DNA of 64,000 nucleotides from Trichuris trichiura (taxonomy: Eukaryota; Nematoda; Enoplea; Trichinellida; Trichuridae). The stretch is from contig JBAJFE010000050.1 in assembly GCA_037903355.1 (NCBI GenBank), forward strand, positions 434,001 through 498,000. The letters run 5' to 3'. The notes below the pieces were generated by a model. That model made no database searches and had not been told where the DNA came from. It was given only the letters and a program-made list of their open reading frames with translations. Shown piece after piece: positions 1 through 12,000 of this stretch (position 1 is the first letter of the stretch; every line of letters starts with the position of its first letter). Position numbers and translations under genes: made by a program.

Positions 1-1555
1 CATTGGGTGAAATTTTTTACAAGCAATGAAAAAAGCCGTATATAGTATGCAGCTGCATGAACATGTATGGGCACATATGAAAATTGGCGTATTTATCTCC
101 GACGCAGTTTCAACATACGAGTGCTGCTTCAGAAGTTTATGTCTGCTGGGTTTGAATACAGCTGCTCTACTTCAATGTCTCCATAACGCGTTTCAGTGTG
201 CATTGGCAAAGGTACATACTCATTATGATGTTAAAATTGCTTTACTTTCTCGCTAGTCTGTTGCTTTGACTTTTTGGCATGAAAAAGAAGCTTTGCGGAG
301 AGGATGTGGAAACATGGAAGCATACTTAGTTCGCGGCGAATAACTGAAGGTGAAACGTAATAGCTCTTGAAAATGAACAACGGATTACCATAGTATAACA
401 TAGGAAGCAGCTATCAGTGGTTTCGACTCCACGAAAGTTGCCTATGATATCCTAAAATGAGCATTCGAACCACTGATACCGCGTACAGTCTGTCTGCAAT
501 TTTCTCTTTACATAGAAGAAGCGTTATCAACATCTTAGGCGTCTTATGCTTTGCTAAAGGATTAGGCGGCCCGCAGAAACTGTTGGCAACTTATTCGTTG
601 GCTTGCAGCAGCAACTGCTAGTAATCATGTAGAAACGTGTTTGCACTGTCAGTTATGTTGCATTAACATAAATGCGATAGGCGTGGTCAGGCAGCGTAAA
701 AGAAAATTGCGCAGATCAACCTAGGGTGTGCACAATGCATTCGAACCTGCATTTTTCGAGATTACGGTAAATCTGATGAGCATTCAATTCGAGAGGTTCG
801 CCTGTTTCGTTTCTTTCAGCTTGCAGCGGCAAGGGACAACCAACCATAAAAACAGCTCGCTACAGCAAGGAACGGAAAGAAGCCGTCAGACTTCCTTATA
901 TGCATCATTAATTATTGCGCTGTTCCCAACTGCATTGTTGGCATTGTAAAAAAAAGCAATAAACTTCAGTGCAAAAAACAAAAAATACTGTTTTATATGA
1001 TAGTTCCTAAAAAAATGATGAGAAAAGGGATTTAGACTTCCTTATCCAAAGGAAATTACTGTCTAATCTAAAGTATATTTCGTTTTCTTATTGCCGCGCA
1101 TTCCATAATAAAATAAGCTATATTATGTCTTTAATCTGATCTTTCTAGTTATTCGCCTTAGATATCTCGAACATACAGTAAGCAAAACAAATGCAGGTAC
1201 GTCGTGTAGGCAACAAATAAAGACGCCTAGAATGAAAATGACGTAGTTTCGGGGTCCTACGTGAGACGTTATTTTCTCAGCGAAGCAGCTATTTTGTCCT
1301 TGCGATCGGCACTGCTATTTAAGCGAACGCTTAAGCAATCTTTCCATTGTAGCACACGACAAATTAGCAAACAGCCAAAACTAAGAAAAGCGAAGCCGCG
1401 GAAAAGTTTATCTACAAATATATTTAGTCTCACTTTCGGGGCTTGTTGGTTATGCTCTTTATTTGCCGAGGAATGCAGGTTCCTTTCCGAGAAGAACGTG
1501 CTCGTCTTGTTGTGCCCATACTGGCGAGCATGCCAACTGCATACTTTTGCCCTTA

Positions 1556-1625
1556 CTTAAACCTAAGCCTAAACGGAAGGCTTACGTTTTGGTTTAGGCT
1601 TAGAACAGCGCAGAACAGGATCACT
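1556..1625. repeat. Foldback repeat, copy A
   Basis: An imperfect inverted repeat. The left arm around CTTAAACCTAAGCCTAAAC is mirrored by TTTTGGTTTAGGCTTAG, and the copy ends in CAGAACAGG. It is followed by an AAATTACAGTAAGA-type tail. The same arms and tail recur at about 1965-2060, 6360-6490, 36405-36490 and 57885-57975, so this is a dispersed family of MITE-like foldback elements, not a chance palindrome. Confidence 0.65.
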
Positions 1626-1964
1626 ACCAAAATTACAGTAAGAAGGTGGGCTTTAAAACCGACAAACTCCCATTTTCTCTCATCTCCGATCAAAATGCTG
1701 TCCTAAGTCAATTAAACCGACAGGGTAAATTGTCAGACCTGCCTATGTTCTTGTTCGTAGCCATCCGGAAGAGTTGATCGACCAGTCAGTGCTTAACCAG
1801 GGTTCCTATGTTAACTGATTTCCTATGCCTTGATTGTTACACCGCCTTGCTTGGCTGTACTGTTTCTCACACTCAGCGCGAAAACGGTTGCCGGATTCAT
1901 TCGATCTTGATTTCAGGAGGCTTTGTCGGTTTTGCAGCCCTGTCATACTGTAATTTTGTCCCGT

Positions 1965-2060
1965 TCTATTCTACCCTTCCCTAAACGTAAAACGGAACCC
2001 GAGCTTTACGTTTTAACTGAGGCTTAGATAAGGGCAAAATAAGAGAGTTAGCATGCTCAG
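1965..2060. repeat. Foldback repeat, copy B
   Basis: A diverged copy of the family described at 1556-1625. It has CCCTAAACGTAAAACGG on the left, TTTACGTTTTAACTGAGG and CTTAG on the right, and a CATACTGTAATTTTG flank (the complement of the AAAATTACAG tail of copy A) about 20 bp to the left. The two copies lie 350 bp apart, and a GCAGGTTCCTTT motif outside one is mirrored outside the other. Confidence 0.55.
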
Positions 2061-3873
2061 CAAAAAGGGTAAAACAGGATTCTCGCAGGCTTTCCACAAA
2101 GGAACCTGCATTTTTCAAAAGGTCGTGTTCACAACTTAAAGGACCCAAAAATGTATTCAAATTTCGCTTCTGTCGTTTTTAACCGCTTGCGAACTCGCCG
2201 CTAAGTAAAGCGAACGGTTCGTTTAAGCGCTACCGTAATTAGCCCTGCCGTTCGGAAAAACGGAACAGCTATGTTTTGACGCGAGTGTAACAGTGTGTTT
2301 ATTGTAGTCGCTTTAGATTAATGATGTCTGCTATACATATGAGTCCTTTAACTGCATGAATCTTTGTTATTGGCGCAGGGCTAAGCAGTCTCTTAGTTTA
2401 AGCATCCGAAAATTGCGCAACAGTCAGTGCATCAATGTCAGCCGCGTACTTACGTTTTAAAGTGTTTTAACCGAAAATGAATGCTTTACTTTACTGTTAT
2501 TACTCTGTTCTGCGATTCTTCGGCAAAGAGCGTGCATAGCTTTTTGAGCTACCACAAATCTCCTTCTAGCTACTGAAACGATGCATTCTTAGGAAACTAT
2601 GCGGTCTCTTCAAATTTGTATTCTCTTCCATAATATTTTTGGTCGCCAATCTCATCCCATCTTTTTGAAATAAATTCAGGTAATTCTTCTGTCACTGGTT
2701 ATCTGAATTCAATGATCTTCGTGAGCACATTCCAACGATCTACCAATGGCAGTCATGTTGAAACTTACAGGTCCTGACTGGCTATGCATGGCCAAGCGTG
2801 AAGTGTCCGTGAAAACCGTTGTTCAATGGACGTTCAATATGAAAGCACATTGTTCGTTTCTTACGGGCAACTGTTTATCTTAACTTTTTGATCGAACCAA
2901 GTACGATTTATTGTAATGTTACTGCAACACATGTTTGTTATTTCGGCTGACGCTACCGCTTGGAAGGCAAATCCAGGCGACTCTCATACCATACTAACCT
3001 GCACATCATTACGTATCATTACAGTCTGTCAAGTTGTTAAAGGAGTCACTTTGTACGCTAAAGGCGAACGAATAAATGAATAATCTGAACAAACAGGTCA
3101 CCAACATGTTCACTTGTCCGTATTTCGATGGTATTCCTTTATTATTTGCTTCTGTTAAACTATAACGTTGGAAAAAAAGGCATTGTGCCTGACTGTATGG
3201 TATTTTTGTATCCTGCAGTTTTCTGCGTGCTCTCAGAACGTCCTGCAAGCTAGCTTAAACGCAAGCACCTTTTCAATATTGTAACAGAAGCGCCGAGTCT
3301 CTTCACGCCTTTTACTCACAGTACCACGTCCTACGCCCTCGAATGAAGCCAGCCGACCAGCGTGCTGGCTGCTCAACTCTGGCTACTGACGTTTTTTCTT
3401 CGCTGGCTGCTTGACGTGAGTCTGCCGCTTCCTTCGTAACTGCGTATCGTCATACCTGCTTATCTCTACCGTTACAGTATGAAAACTTTGGTGTAGCTGT
3501 TGCAGTGCGGTCAGTCATAACGAAAATTAGTCGAGAATATTTCATTTCCATTTGCTGTTACATGGCTGCTGTGCAGTCTTAAGGGGCATATAGAAATAAT
3601 ATCGGCTAAAAATGTTCTGGCCTTTCATCTTTCTCTGCAAAAGCAAAAAATTATAGTGTAAGCGCTTGTAATGTAGCGATTCCTGTATCATGGGATGCCA
3701 CAGTTCAAGGCTGAACTTATTAATAGCAATATTTGAGGTTTGTACGTGTAAATCATTACTTCTACTGTAATAATTTCTGAAGTGATGTGTCTTCAAATCT
3801 TAATCCAGTACGTTTTATTCTTGTTGAACTTTTGCCTACTTATTTCTAAGCTCCTAACCAAAACTTAACACAC

Positions 3874-3946
3874 GTATCGTGTTGCATTTATCTACTGCAC
3901 TGTTTTCACTGGTATCGTGTTGCATTTATCTACTGCACTGTTTTCA
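3874..3946 (+). repeat. Tandem duplication, 35-nt unit, period 38
   Basis: Two identical 35-nt copies (3874-3908 and 3912-3946) beginning GTATCGTGTTGCATTTATC are separated by three bases and followed by a run of A. Identity is complete by eye, which suggests a recent local duplication. No coding context. Confidence 0.9.
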
Positions 3947-4619
3947 AAAAAAAATTGTCGCTTAACGGTCGATTGGATCATTTTATTTTATTCGCTTTTG
4001 AGAAGTGATGAGTATGCCCACAAACAATTCAATATAACTTGCTATTTTAGCTTTATGCACTTTTAACAAAGTATAGTTTAGCAGTGGTTAACGGCGACTT
4101 AGTAGGTGAAGATTAACTTGAATCACGTCTATTTTTCAGCAAGAGCAAACCAAAAAGCGGACAAATAAAATATTAAAGTTGCTTATGTATCGTCGTCTTT
4201 GAAAGCACTTAGACTTCACAAGAAAAAATAATTCACGAAGGAAAGTTTGCGCTGACTTTCTGACGACGGTTTTTATCCTCCGTACATTAAGTAAACGGAA
4301 AAGATGGCATATTTGCTAAACATAAAAAATAGATGGCAATTCACAAGTTCGAAAAACTATTTTGAGAAAAGGCAACTTGGAAGAGTGCCTATGTTCTTTC
4401 TGTAATTTTTCGCTTTGACTCTGTGAAGAATGAAGAAAATGATCAACTTCTTCCAGACGAAGCTGCGCTTGGCGGTCGTCGCTTTAACTTCCATTCAGCA
4501 CAGAATAATTTGGATTTAAAAGCATTATATTGAAAGCGTTGCGCGCTTTTGCATTTGATCAAACCGTTGGGAATAAGCAGTTCCGTATTGTAGATAGTTG
4601 GGGCCATTTCCGGTAAACA

Positions 4620-7600
4620 ATGTTTAATGGAATAAGTCCGACCCCTCCAGTGGAAGTATTCCACGTGAACAGATGTTTTCAATTGGATAAGGATCCGAGA
4701 AAAGTTAATCTAACTATTGGCGGTACGGTACTTTAATTATATAACTGAATTTTATAAAAGAATTGCTTTTAGCCTACAGAACCGATGAAGGCAAGCCGTG
4801 GATTTTGCCAGTTGTAAGGGAGGCAGAACAGTTACTGCCATCTCGTGAAGATCATACGCACGAATATTTGCCAATACTGGGAAATCCAACATTCAGAGAG
4901 CACGCTGCTCGTGTCCTGTTTGGTGAAAACTACGAAAAAATAAAAAACAAAGTAAGAAGCAACCTATAGTTAAAGTTTTTGATTTGGTCGCACAGTTAGC
5001 AACCGTACAATGTCTTGGAGGAACGGGCGCACTTCGCGTTGGACTCGAATTCGTCCATCATACCGGTCTAACGAACACCGCGTATATTTCTGATCCGACT
5101 TGGGGTAGTGCGAATCAAGCTTAAAGTCCTATTTAAATTCATCATTTAGGTAATCACAGCCTTATTTTGGAACGCGTTGGCTACAAAGTAATAAAAAAGT
5201 ACCGGTATTGGAACAATGCTCAAAGAAACATTGATTTTGAAGGAATGATGAATGATTTGAAGGTATTTTTCCCTTTGCATTACTTCCACATTACAAATAT
5301 AACTGTATGTAGAAATAATTGGAAATAGGGTTCTCTATAAGGGGCAAATAAATTCTCGTAACGGAAGTCACGGTAGGGTCTCCATACCCTGTCATGCAAG
5401 TTAGGTAACCTGGAAGTTCTAATAACTCTTTAAAACTTATTGTAAATACGCCTAGAATTTAAATTATCCGAATTCAGTGAGGTGGGTTACAGTATAACAT
5501 ATGATTTGCAGGTGGCAAACCCGTTACTTAAAAGGATTATTTTTCTACCCTAATATGCCGCTTTCACTTTGCTATTGTTTTAAAAAAACCGTAAATGATT
5601 CCACAGGCAAGTTACAGCATAAGTTTAGTTTTTATTAAGCTGATTGAGGTCAGGTGTTTTGTCAAAACATGCACGCATAGTTTTCAAAGCTTAGCTGTTG
5701 TTTTCCTTCCAATTATGATGTTTTTCGATGGGGACTCCGAATTTCAATTCCCGACAGTTTTTGTGCTTGAAGAGCATGCGCAATCGTGCAGCTACGGAAC
5801 ACGCGATTTGAAACAAATGCCGATGACAATTTTTTTAAAAATAATTGAGTTTTTTTATTTAACCCGCATAGTTTAGGCGCAACTGAATTGACGTATATGT
5901 AAGCTTTTCTTCAAGGAGTAAAGCTTCGAGTAGGCGCAAAGAAAACTTAGGTAATCCGAATTTTTAGTTATGCAAATTATCCCTGCAATAACTAGTTTGG
6001 ATTGTCAAAGTTTTACAGTATTTTGAAGTTTTAATCCACTCGAGAAAAGAAAAGCGGTTTTCTGCTCAACTGAAACTATGTTTTATGACGTCTGTTAAAT
6101 TTTTGCCCGGTAAATTTATTACGTTGTGTTAGCTGTTTTTATTTTTAATTAATTTTTTTCTCGTGTATGCAAAAGTCTTACATATGACCTTAATCGTCCG
6201 GTTTGATCTTTGGAAGCTGTATTTTTTTTTACTGAAGCTAAAATAACAAGCAACCTGGTATGAGTTAAGTAGGTCCAAAAACATGTGTTTCAAACGTTTG
6301 AAAAATACCGTCTGAAGAATGCAGGTTGTTGGTTAGTAAGCATCCCACCAGCCTGTTGTACCCATGCTTGCGGTCATTCCGGCCATCCAGTTTAACTCTC
6401 AGGTAAATCTAAACCAGAATATAGGCCTTATGTTTAGGCTTAGCCTTAGGCTAAAGGCAGAACAGGATGGCCAGCAAAGTTACAGTATGACGATGAGATT
6501 TAAAATTGCCAAAATCTGAGCCGTGCTGTATGTGACTTCTTGGCAATTCACTCGTTGACTTTCCAAGTACAATGAGCAATGATTTATTTTGCTTTTTTAA
6601 AAATCGTTTCAGGAAGTTGTGGGTTACCTTAAGGACGACGTGCAAATTACTTTTAATACGTTTTTGTTCAGTATAACAATGCCCCAAACCGATTGCTTCT
6701 TTTATACGAAGCTCTCCGCTACGACGAGGTAACGGTTTTTCAAATTTTCAAAATTGTCAGAACTTGCACACTCTTATCTTACGGTAATCGATGTTTTCGC
6801 CAGAAGAACTACTTTTCAGCGTGTTAAAGGCGGGATGCTAGACGGGATATCTGCAGTTAAAGCTACCATATGACATTCTAAAAACAACATGCACAATAGT
6901 TGTTTTTTATAAACTTAAATTTTTCGACTACACGTCCAAAGCGCGCAGTCGACATTCGTACAAGGCTTCCAGTTTTTTGAAGACGTATTTCACTGTGGGA
7001 ATTTGAATAATTTTTTCTTTTTACAGGAGGCGCCCGAAAGAGCTGTCGTAGTGCTACATGCATGCGCACACAATCCTACAGGCATGGACTTGTCGCTCAG
7101 TCAATGGAAGCAACTGTGCGAGCTGATCAAAGTTGTCTTCTTTTTTCAAATTTAAATCAAAGCGAACCTGATTTTCTTTTAGGCCAAGAATTTGTACCCG
7201 TTCTTTGATATTGCATATCAAGGCTTTGCTACCGGTAGTTTGGAGGACGACGCGTGGGCGCCTCGTTACTTTTGCAACGCCGGCGTTGAATTTTCAATTG
7301 CGCAGTCATTTTCGAAAAATTTTGGACTTTACAGTAAGAAATTTGATATGCAGGAACGAAACCTGAAACGATTGAGCACTTTCGCTTTTTTTTACATAGA
7401 CGAGCGCGTCGGTTGTTTGTCCGTTTTGCTGAGCAGCGAAAGTTTAATCGAAGCAACGAACGCCCACTTGACCACAATTGTACGAGCCAATTATTCCAAT
7501 CCTCCAAACCATGGTTCAAAGTTGGTTGAAATTGTTTTGTCCAACGAACGTTTGAAGCAGAAATGGTAACAAAATTTAAAATAGCTTTTCAAGCTTGCAA

Positions 7601-7975
7601 TAAGCCAGCGGTTTCTCTCTCTCTCTTCTCAAGGCTTGAAAACATGAAAGAGATGTCATCTCGAGTCAAGAATGTACGTCAAGAATTTCGCGCCAAACTC
7701 GAAGCTTTTGGCGCGCCTGGTTCTTGGCGCCATATAACCGATCAAATCGGCCTATTTTCCTTTACCGGTTTGAATGGTACGAATGTCCGGTGTCTAAATT
7801 GCATGCGAATTTAAATTTTCTTTTTTTTGTTTTAGAGAAGCAAACCAAATATCTGACTGACGTTCATCACATATATTTGCTCAAAAATGGGCGAATCAAT
7901 ATGTGCGGGCTGAACAGCAGCAATGTAGAGTATGTGGCTAAGGCATTTGTTGACGCTCTGCTACACGCTAGTTGA
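4620..7975 (+). CDS. Aspartate aminotransferase, cytosolic type (GOT1-like)
   Basis: A PLP enzyme that interconverts aspartate and 2-oxoglutarate with oxaloacetate and glutamate, in amino-acid metabolism and the malate-aspartate shuttle. Nine exons: 4620-4722, 4773-4951, 4996-5104, 5150-5262, 7027-7131, 7183-7333, 7400-7565, 7634-7776 and 7836-7975. They total 1209 nt and 402 codons, close to the roughly 410 of the family. Family signatures run in order: GAYRTDEGKPW, QCLGGTGALR, HACAHNPTG, FFDIAYQGFATG, QSFSKNFGLYNERVG (holding the PLP-binding lysine), SNPPNHG, WRHITDQIGLFSFTGLN and GRINMCGL. I chose the ATG at 4620 because the exon ends in DKDPRKVNLTIG, which joins in phase to AYRTDEG. There is no mitochondrial presequence, so I infer the cytosolic isozyme. 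The 1.76 kb fourth intron carries a foldback repeat. An AATAAA lies at 8288. Confidence 0.93.
5263..7026 (+). other. Long intron 4 of the aspartate aminotransferase gene
   Basis: The other introns of this gene are 44-68 bp, so this 1764-bp intron is an outlier. It runs from AAG/GTATTT to TTTTTACAG/GAG. It contains the foldback repeat at about 6360-6490 and an unrelated 93-codon open frame (5595-5876) with no recognisable features. Insertion of repeats is the simplest explanation for its length. Confidence 0.8.
6360..6490. repeat. Foldback repeat, copy C
   Basis: Inside the long intron of the aminotransferase gene. It shows the family pattern: AAATCTAAACC on the left, GTTTAGGCTTAGCCTTAGG on the right, then GCAGAACAGGA and an AAAGTTACAGTATGA tail. 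An ATGCAGGTT motif sits just outside on the left, as near copy A. Confidence 0.55.
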
Positions 7976-9020
7976 TGGTTTTATTGATTTCTATTACTTA
8001 TACTCATGTTTTTTGGCATTCCTTAGGCGAACGTAATTTAATCCAATGGTGACACGCACTTTTTTACTCAGGGTTTTTTCAAGCTCTTCCTATATTCAAG
8101 CGACGAATTCCTCGTAACTTATTAATAATGTTATTTAGTACGGTCGAAGTGAACGTCTAGTCTATGTCCTTCTTTGAAATTATGAATTGAATTAGCAGAT
8201 TCCTATTCCGAGTAAACCAAACTGGTCGAACAGTTTAAACTTACTGGAACGCGCTTTTTGTGCTTTCTACTAAATTATCAATATGACAATAAATTTGCAT
8301 TTAATCTATTCGTGTAAGCCTGAAGCAATTTTAGTCATTTCAAATTTCTTTTGCGTTCGCTTCTTCTTATACAACTTGAATTATCTTTTAGTTTGTTGAA
8401 TTTGTTGTTTATAGTTAAGTATCCTTAGCGGTAGTACTGTAAGTAGAAAATAACCTGAGAATTAAGTTTGAATTTGAAATATACTGTAGGCCAAAGTTTT
8501 CTTGTTAACCTTAACCGCCGTTATCGATGAGTTTTGCATTTTGCATATCGACAACGAATAATAGCAGAGGGAAGTAAGCCTGCAGCTTTGCCCTGCATTT
8601 GCTTTCTTCAAAATTGCTAAGCTAAGAAGTGTAAGTTGCTTTGAATTTGACTTCTTGTTTACTTTATACCGTATACGCTGCGAAAGCGAAATTTTTGAAT
8701 AGCTAAAATTGTACTTACCATTTTTGGACGTTGAGAAAAAAAGAGCATTCTTTCATCCGCTTGCTTGCGACGTCAGGAGAATATAGCCGCTCCCTCAAAG
8801 TGTAATTACGCCATTAATTTTTTTTCTCAACTAAAAAAGGACAACAATCGCACAGGAAGTGAGAACGTCAATTTCCGAACGTAAAGACGGAGAGGCAGTG
8901 TGAAACTCCTATTTAGCCAGAGATGAATATTTTAAAATATTTTTTTGGGCCGTTCCAATTGCAAAGCACATTTCGCACTGCTTGCACTGGCGGGATAAGT
9001 AAAAATTTACATATTAAAAT
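7976..9020. other. Convergent intergenic region
   Basis: This lies between the stop of the aminotransferase (+) and the stop of peroxidasin (-). It holds the presumed 3' untranslated regions and polyadenylation signals of both. I see no supportable coding sequence. In particular, no cysteine-rich exon that could restore a peroxidasin VWC domain is visible on the minus strand. Confidence 0.7.
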
Positions 9021-12000
9021 TTAGCGAACCATCAACTGGTCCAGTTGCCGGTATAAGTATGCTAATTTTTGTTCAACGTGTCGCTTGAAACGTGCAATTT
9101 GGTTTCGCAGATTTGCATGCTTGTTTTCGTTACGCAATGTCCGCGATTGTGCATCGCTGCCACGCGGACGAGATAAAGTACACTTGTGGGCGGGATGATG
9201 CTTTAACGGTGAACGCTTTCGTCGCCTAAACAATAATAAGCCCAATTAGAGTTTGGAGACATGGTAATTATTATTTAAATTTTTGTAATATTTTCATTCC
9301 TCCTAGATGCTATTGTAGGTGACAGCTGGAACGAAAAACTTTTGAAAAAGTAAACATTTTTTCAGCTCGTCACGTCCGTACGGACGTATGCAAATTTTTA
9401 AAATAAAACTCGCCCTTATTGGTTCAATGTATGGGAAGTTTTACCTGTTCGACTCGGGGTTGCCGAATTCTTCAACATTTCCTTCTTCTTCCTCGAATTT
9501 CAGCTGAGGGCTGCACCCATCTTCGCAGCATTGTTGCCACATTTTCAGGTTGAAGTCCGGAGGCAATTCGTCGCATAGGGTGTACGCTCTTGGATCAAAG
9601 CTATTCATGTTGACAAAGACGTCAGGTTGAACGCGATCGATTTCGTCCCCATTGTGACAAAGCACCCTTGCCAGGGTGGTCTTCTTGATTTCCTGCAATT
9701 GTTCGGGCGCGAAAACGCCCGGATTTTCGTACCAAAATCTGTCGCCGTCTCTTAGGCGTCTGAATTGATCAACAATAATGCACATAAAAGTTGGGCCCAT
9801 TCTAGCGCCGGGTACAGTTTTCTCCAAAACGCCTCCAACCCATAGATCGATGTTGGCGGGATGCCCATACAGTACACGCAGTTTATGTCGCAGCTCATCT
9901 TCCGGTATGTCGTCACGTAAACCGTCGAAATCCTCGGGAGCTGATAGGTTGCACCATTTTCGATATTCCAAGTATCCGGGCAGCGCGTGATCTCTTCCGC
10001 GTTGGATATTCATTGTAGCCAAATCGAGCGCAACGTCGTGAGCTTTGTTGAACAGCTTCTCGGTCAGTTCAGCGTTTAGGTATTCAAACGCCTTTGGCAA
10101 CTTTGCCGGTCCGGCGAACATGCCGCGCAGCAATGGGTCGATGCCGCCTTCGTGCAACACTTTTTCAGGGGCGAAAAATGCTTCTCCAAGCGGAAGATGG
10201 CCGAACGAATCTTGCTGGAACGACCCATTGAGCCTTAGAAGCACCGGCTGAATAAGCGTATGCCCAAAACGAAAAGCTGCCGTAGCAAATGCGTTTGCCA
10301 TCGACGCATCAACCGAAGGATCGTATCCCTTGTATTCACCCAACTTTTTCATACCTATAGGGCCTATAACAGAACATTGCTACGCAACTACAGCTTTTCA
10401 ATTTTATGCAAATATATACGGGTAAACATCAAGTCAAGGGATAGGCTAATTTCGAGTTAGACTCGACGCTTAAGAAAGCCCCATCATTTTTTGCTACTAA
10501 TCAACGGGATATCGGTAAGTCATGAAATTTTTGTACCTACATGCCTTACTTCAGAAATATAACTTTCTGTAGTGCTTGTTTAATTATTATGAGCTTTTGA
10601 TTGGACGAATTTTCGGGATGCACTTTGCGCCCCACGTTTTAGCCTTCCTCCTCGGGACAAGCGATGATTTTAATGGCAGGAAAGGAGAGTATAAATGTGA
10701 AAAAATAACTTTCATTCATAAATAAGTTAATATAAGACCACCCGTAAGCTAAAGTTAAATAGAAAGTTTAGCGAAAACGAATAAAGAAAGCAAAAGTAAA
10801 CTACAGTAATAAAGATAAGCAGGTTAAATTGAATTATAAAGGATAATAAAGTACGAATAAGACAAGGATAAAAGAAAGTAAGTAAAATATAAGTAATAAA
10901 ATGAAATTGTGAAAAAAATGGTAGCTGAATAAAGAGTAAAGAGACTTAAAAAACTTAAGCAACGTCGAGATAAGCAGCAGTTGCCTATTGCTATTACATG
11001 TTAGAGTTTTGATAGTTAGAATTAGTCCCAAAGGTTACCTAGCACTTTCGGCAGCCAATGTTCAAAGGTGATATGCTGCATTTGAGCTCCAACTATTTTT
11101 CTCGTTTCCTGGTAAATCTTCTCGCCATCCCAATGCGGATTGACGCGCAGCATCTGCGCGGCCAGCCTGTTATGTTGACGCATCCAAAGAGTATGCATGG
11201 CCAAAAGACCCGCTTGCTCGTTGGCTCTATAGTCGCCGGCCATCAGGCAGCGAACCGAATGTGGAACCGAAGAATTTCGACGGCAGTCCATTGGCAGATT
11301 CCTGCAAAATAAACTTTTCGCTTCGCCGATAATGTCGCTATTAAAAATTAAGCGGGAAAACAAAATGCTTACAAACCTGACGGGTAACTTAATCATTGAT
11401 GACAAAAAGAAATTGATAAAACCTAATTCAATGGTGACCCGGAGAAGTTACGCAACCTCCCTATTGTGAGTTAGGGTCGAAATCCCGAATTCGGTCAAAA
11501 ATGCATTGTTACTTTTTCGGGATTCCGACTTGCGCCGCCCTATTCTTGGCCAAAGCGGAAGAGGGACGCTGTTCGATTTGAATTTTTGGACATCGCCTAA
11601 AAATTTGCATACCTACCTATTAAAAGGCAAGTACGGTTTCTGCTTGTGACTTGTCGTATCAAACTTTAGCAGCCCGTGATCGGAGAACAAATCGCGAAGA
11701 TTCAACGAGTCCGCTTCCTCGCTACCGTAAACCGAAGAAGCGTCTATGTAGGAGGTGAGAACGTTCAGTTGTTCCCTATGCTGAACGCGGTCGAAAAGTA
11801 CGGACGTATCGCCGGAACCGCATATGGCGCTTGACCTTTCGAATTCCATGCACAAGCCGTATTTGATACGATGATCGTTGGGCGGGATTTCAATATTGAA
11901 ACAAGGCGGGCGATTCTGGCATGTCCTCTTGCAGTCGACGCCCGTTTGGAATTGCAACACGCTGGGCGCATTGACGGTCAGCGTTAAGTCGTGATCCAAG

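Larger units (their letters stand above)
1..4619. other. Gene-poor region upstream of aspartate aminotransferase
   Basis: I find no coding region I can support here. The open frames are short, have no recognisable domain and no consistent splice partners. The stretch does hold two foldback repeats (about 1556-1625 and 1965-2060), copies of a short CAGGTTCCTTT-like motif near 1475 and its complement near 2100, and a tandem duplication at 3874-3946. Any promoter of the aminotransferase must lie at its right end, but I cannot point to a specific element. Confidence 0.6.
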
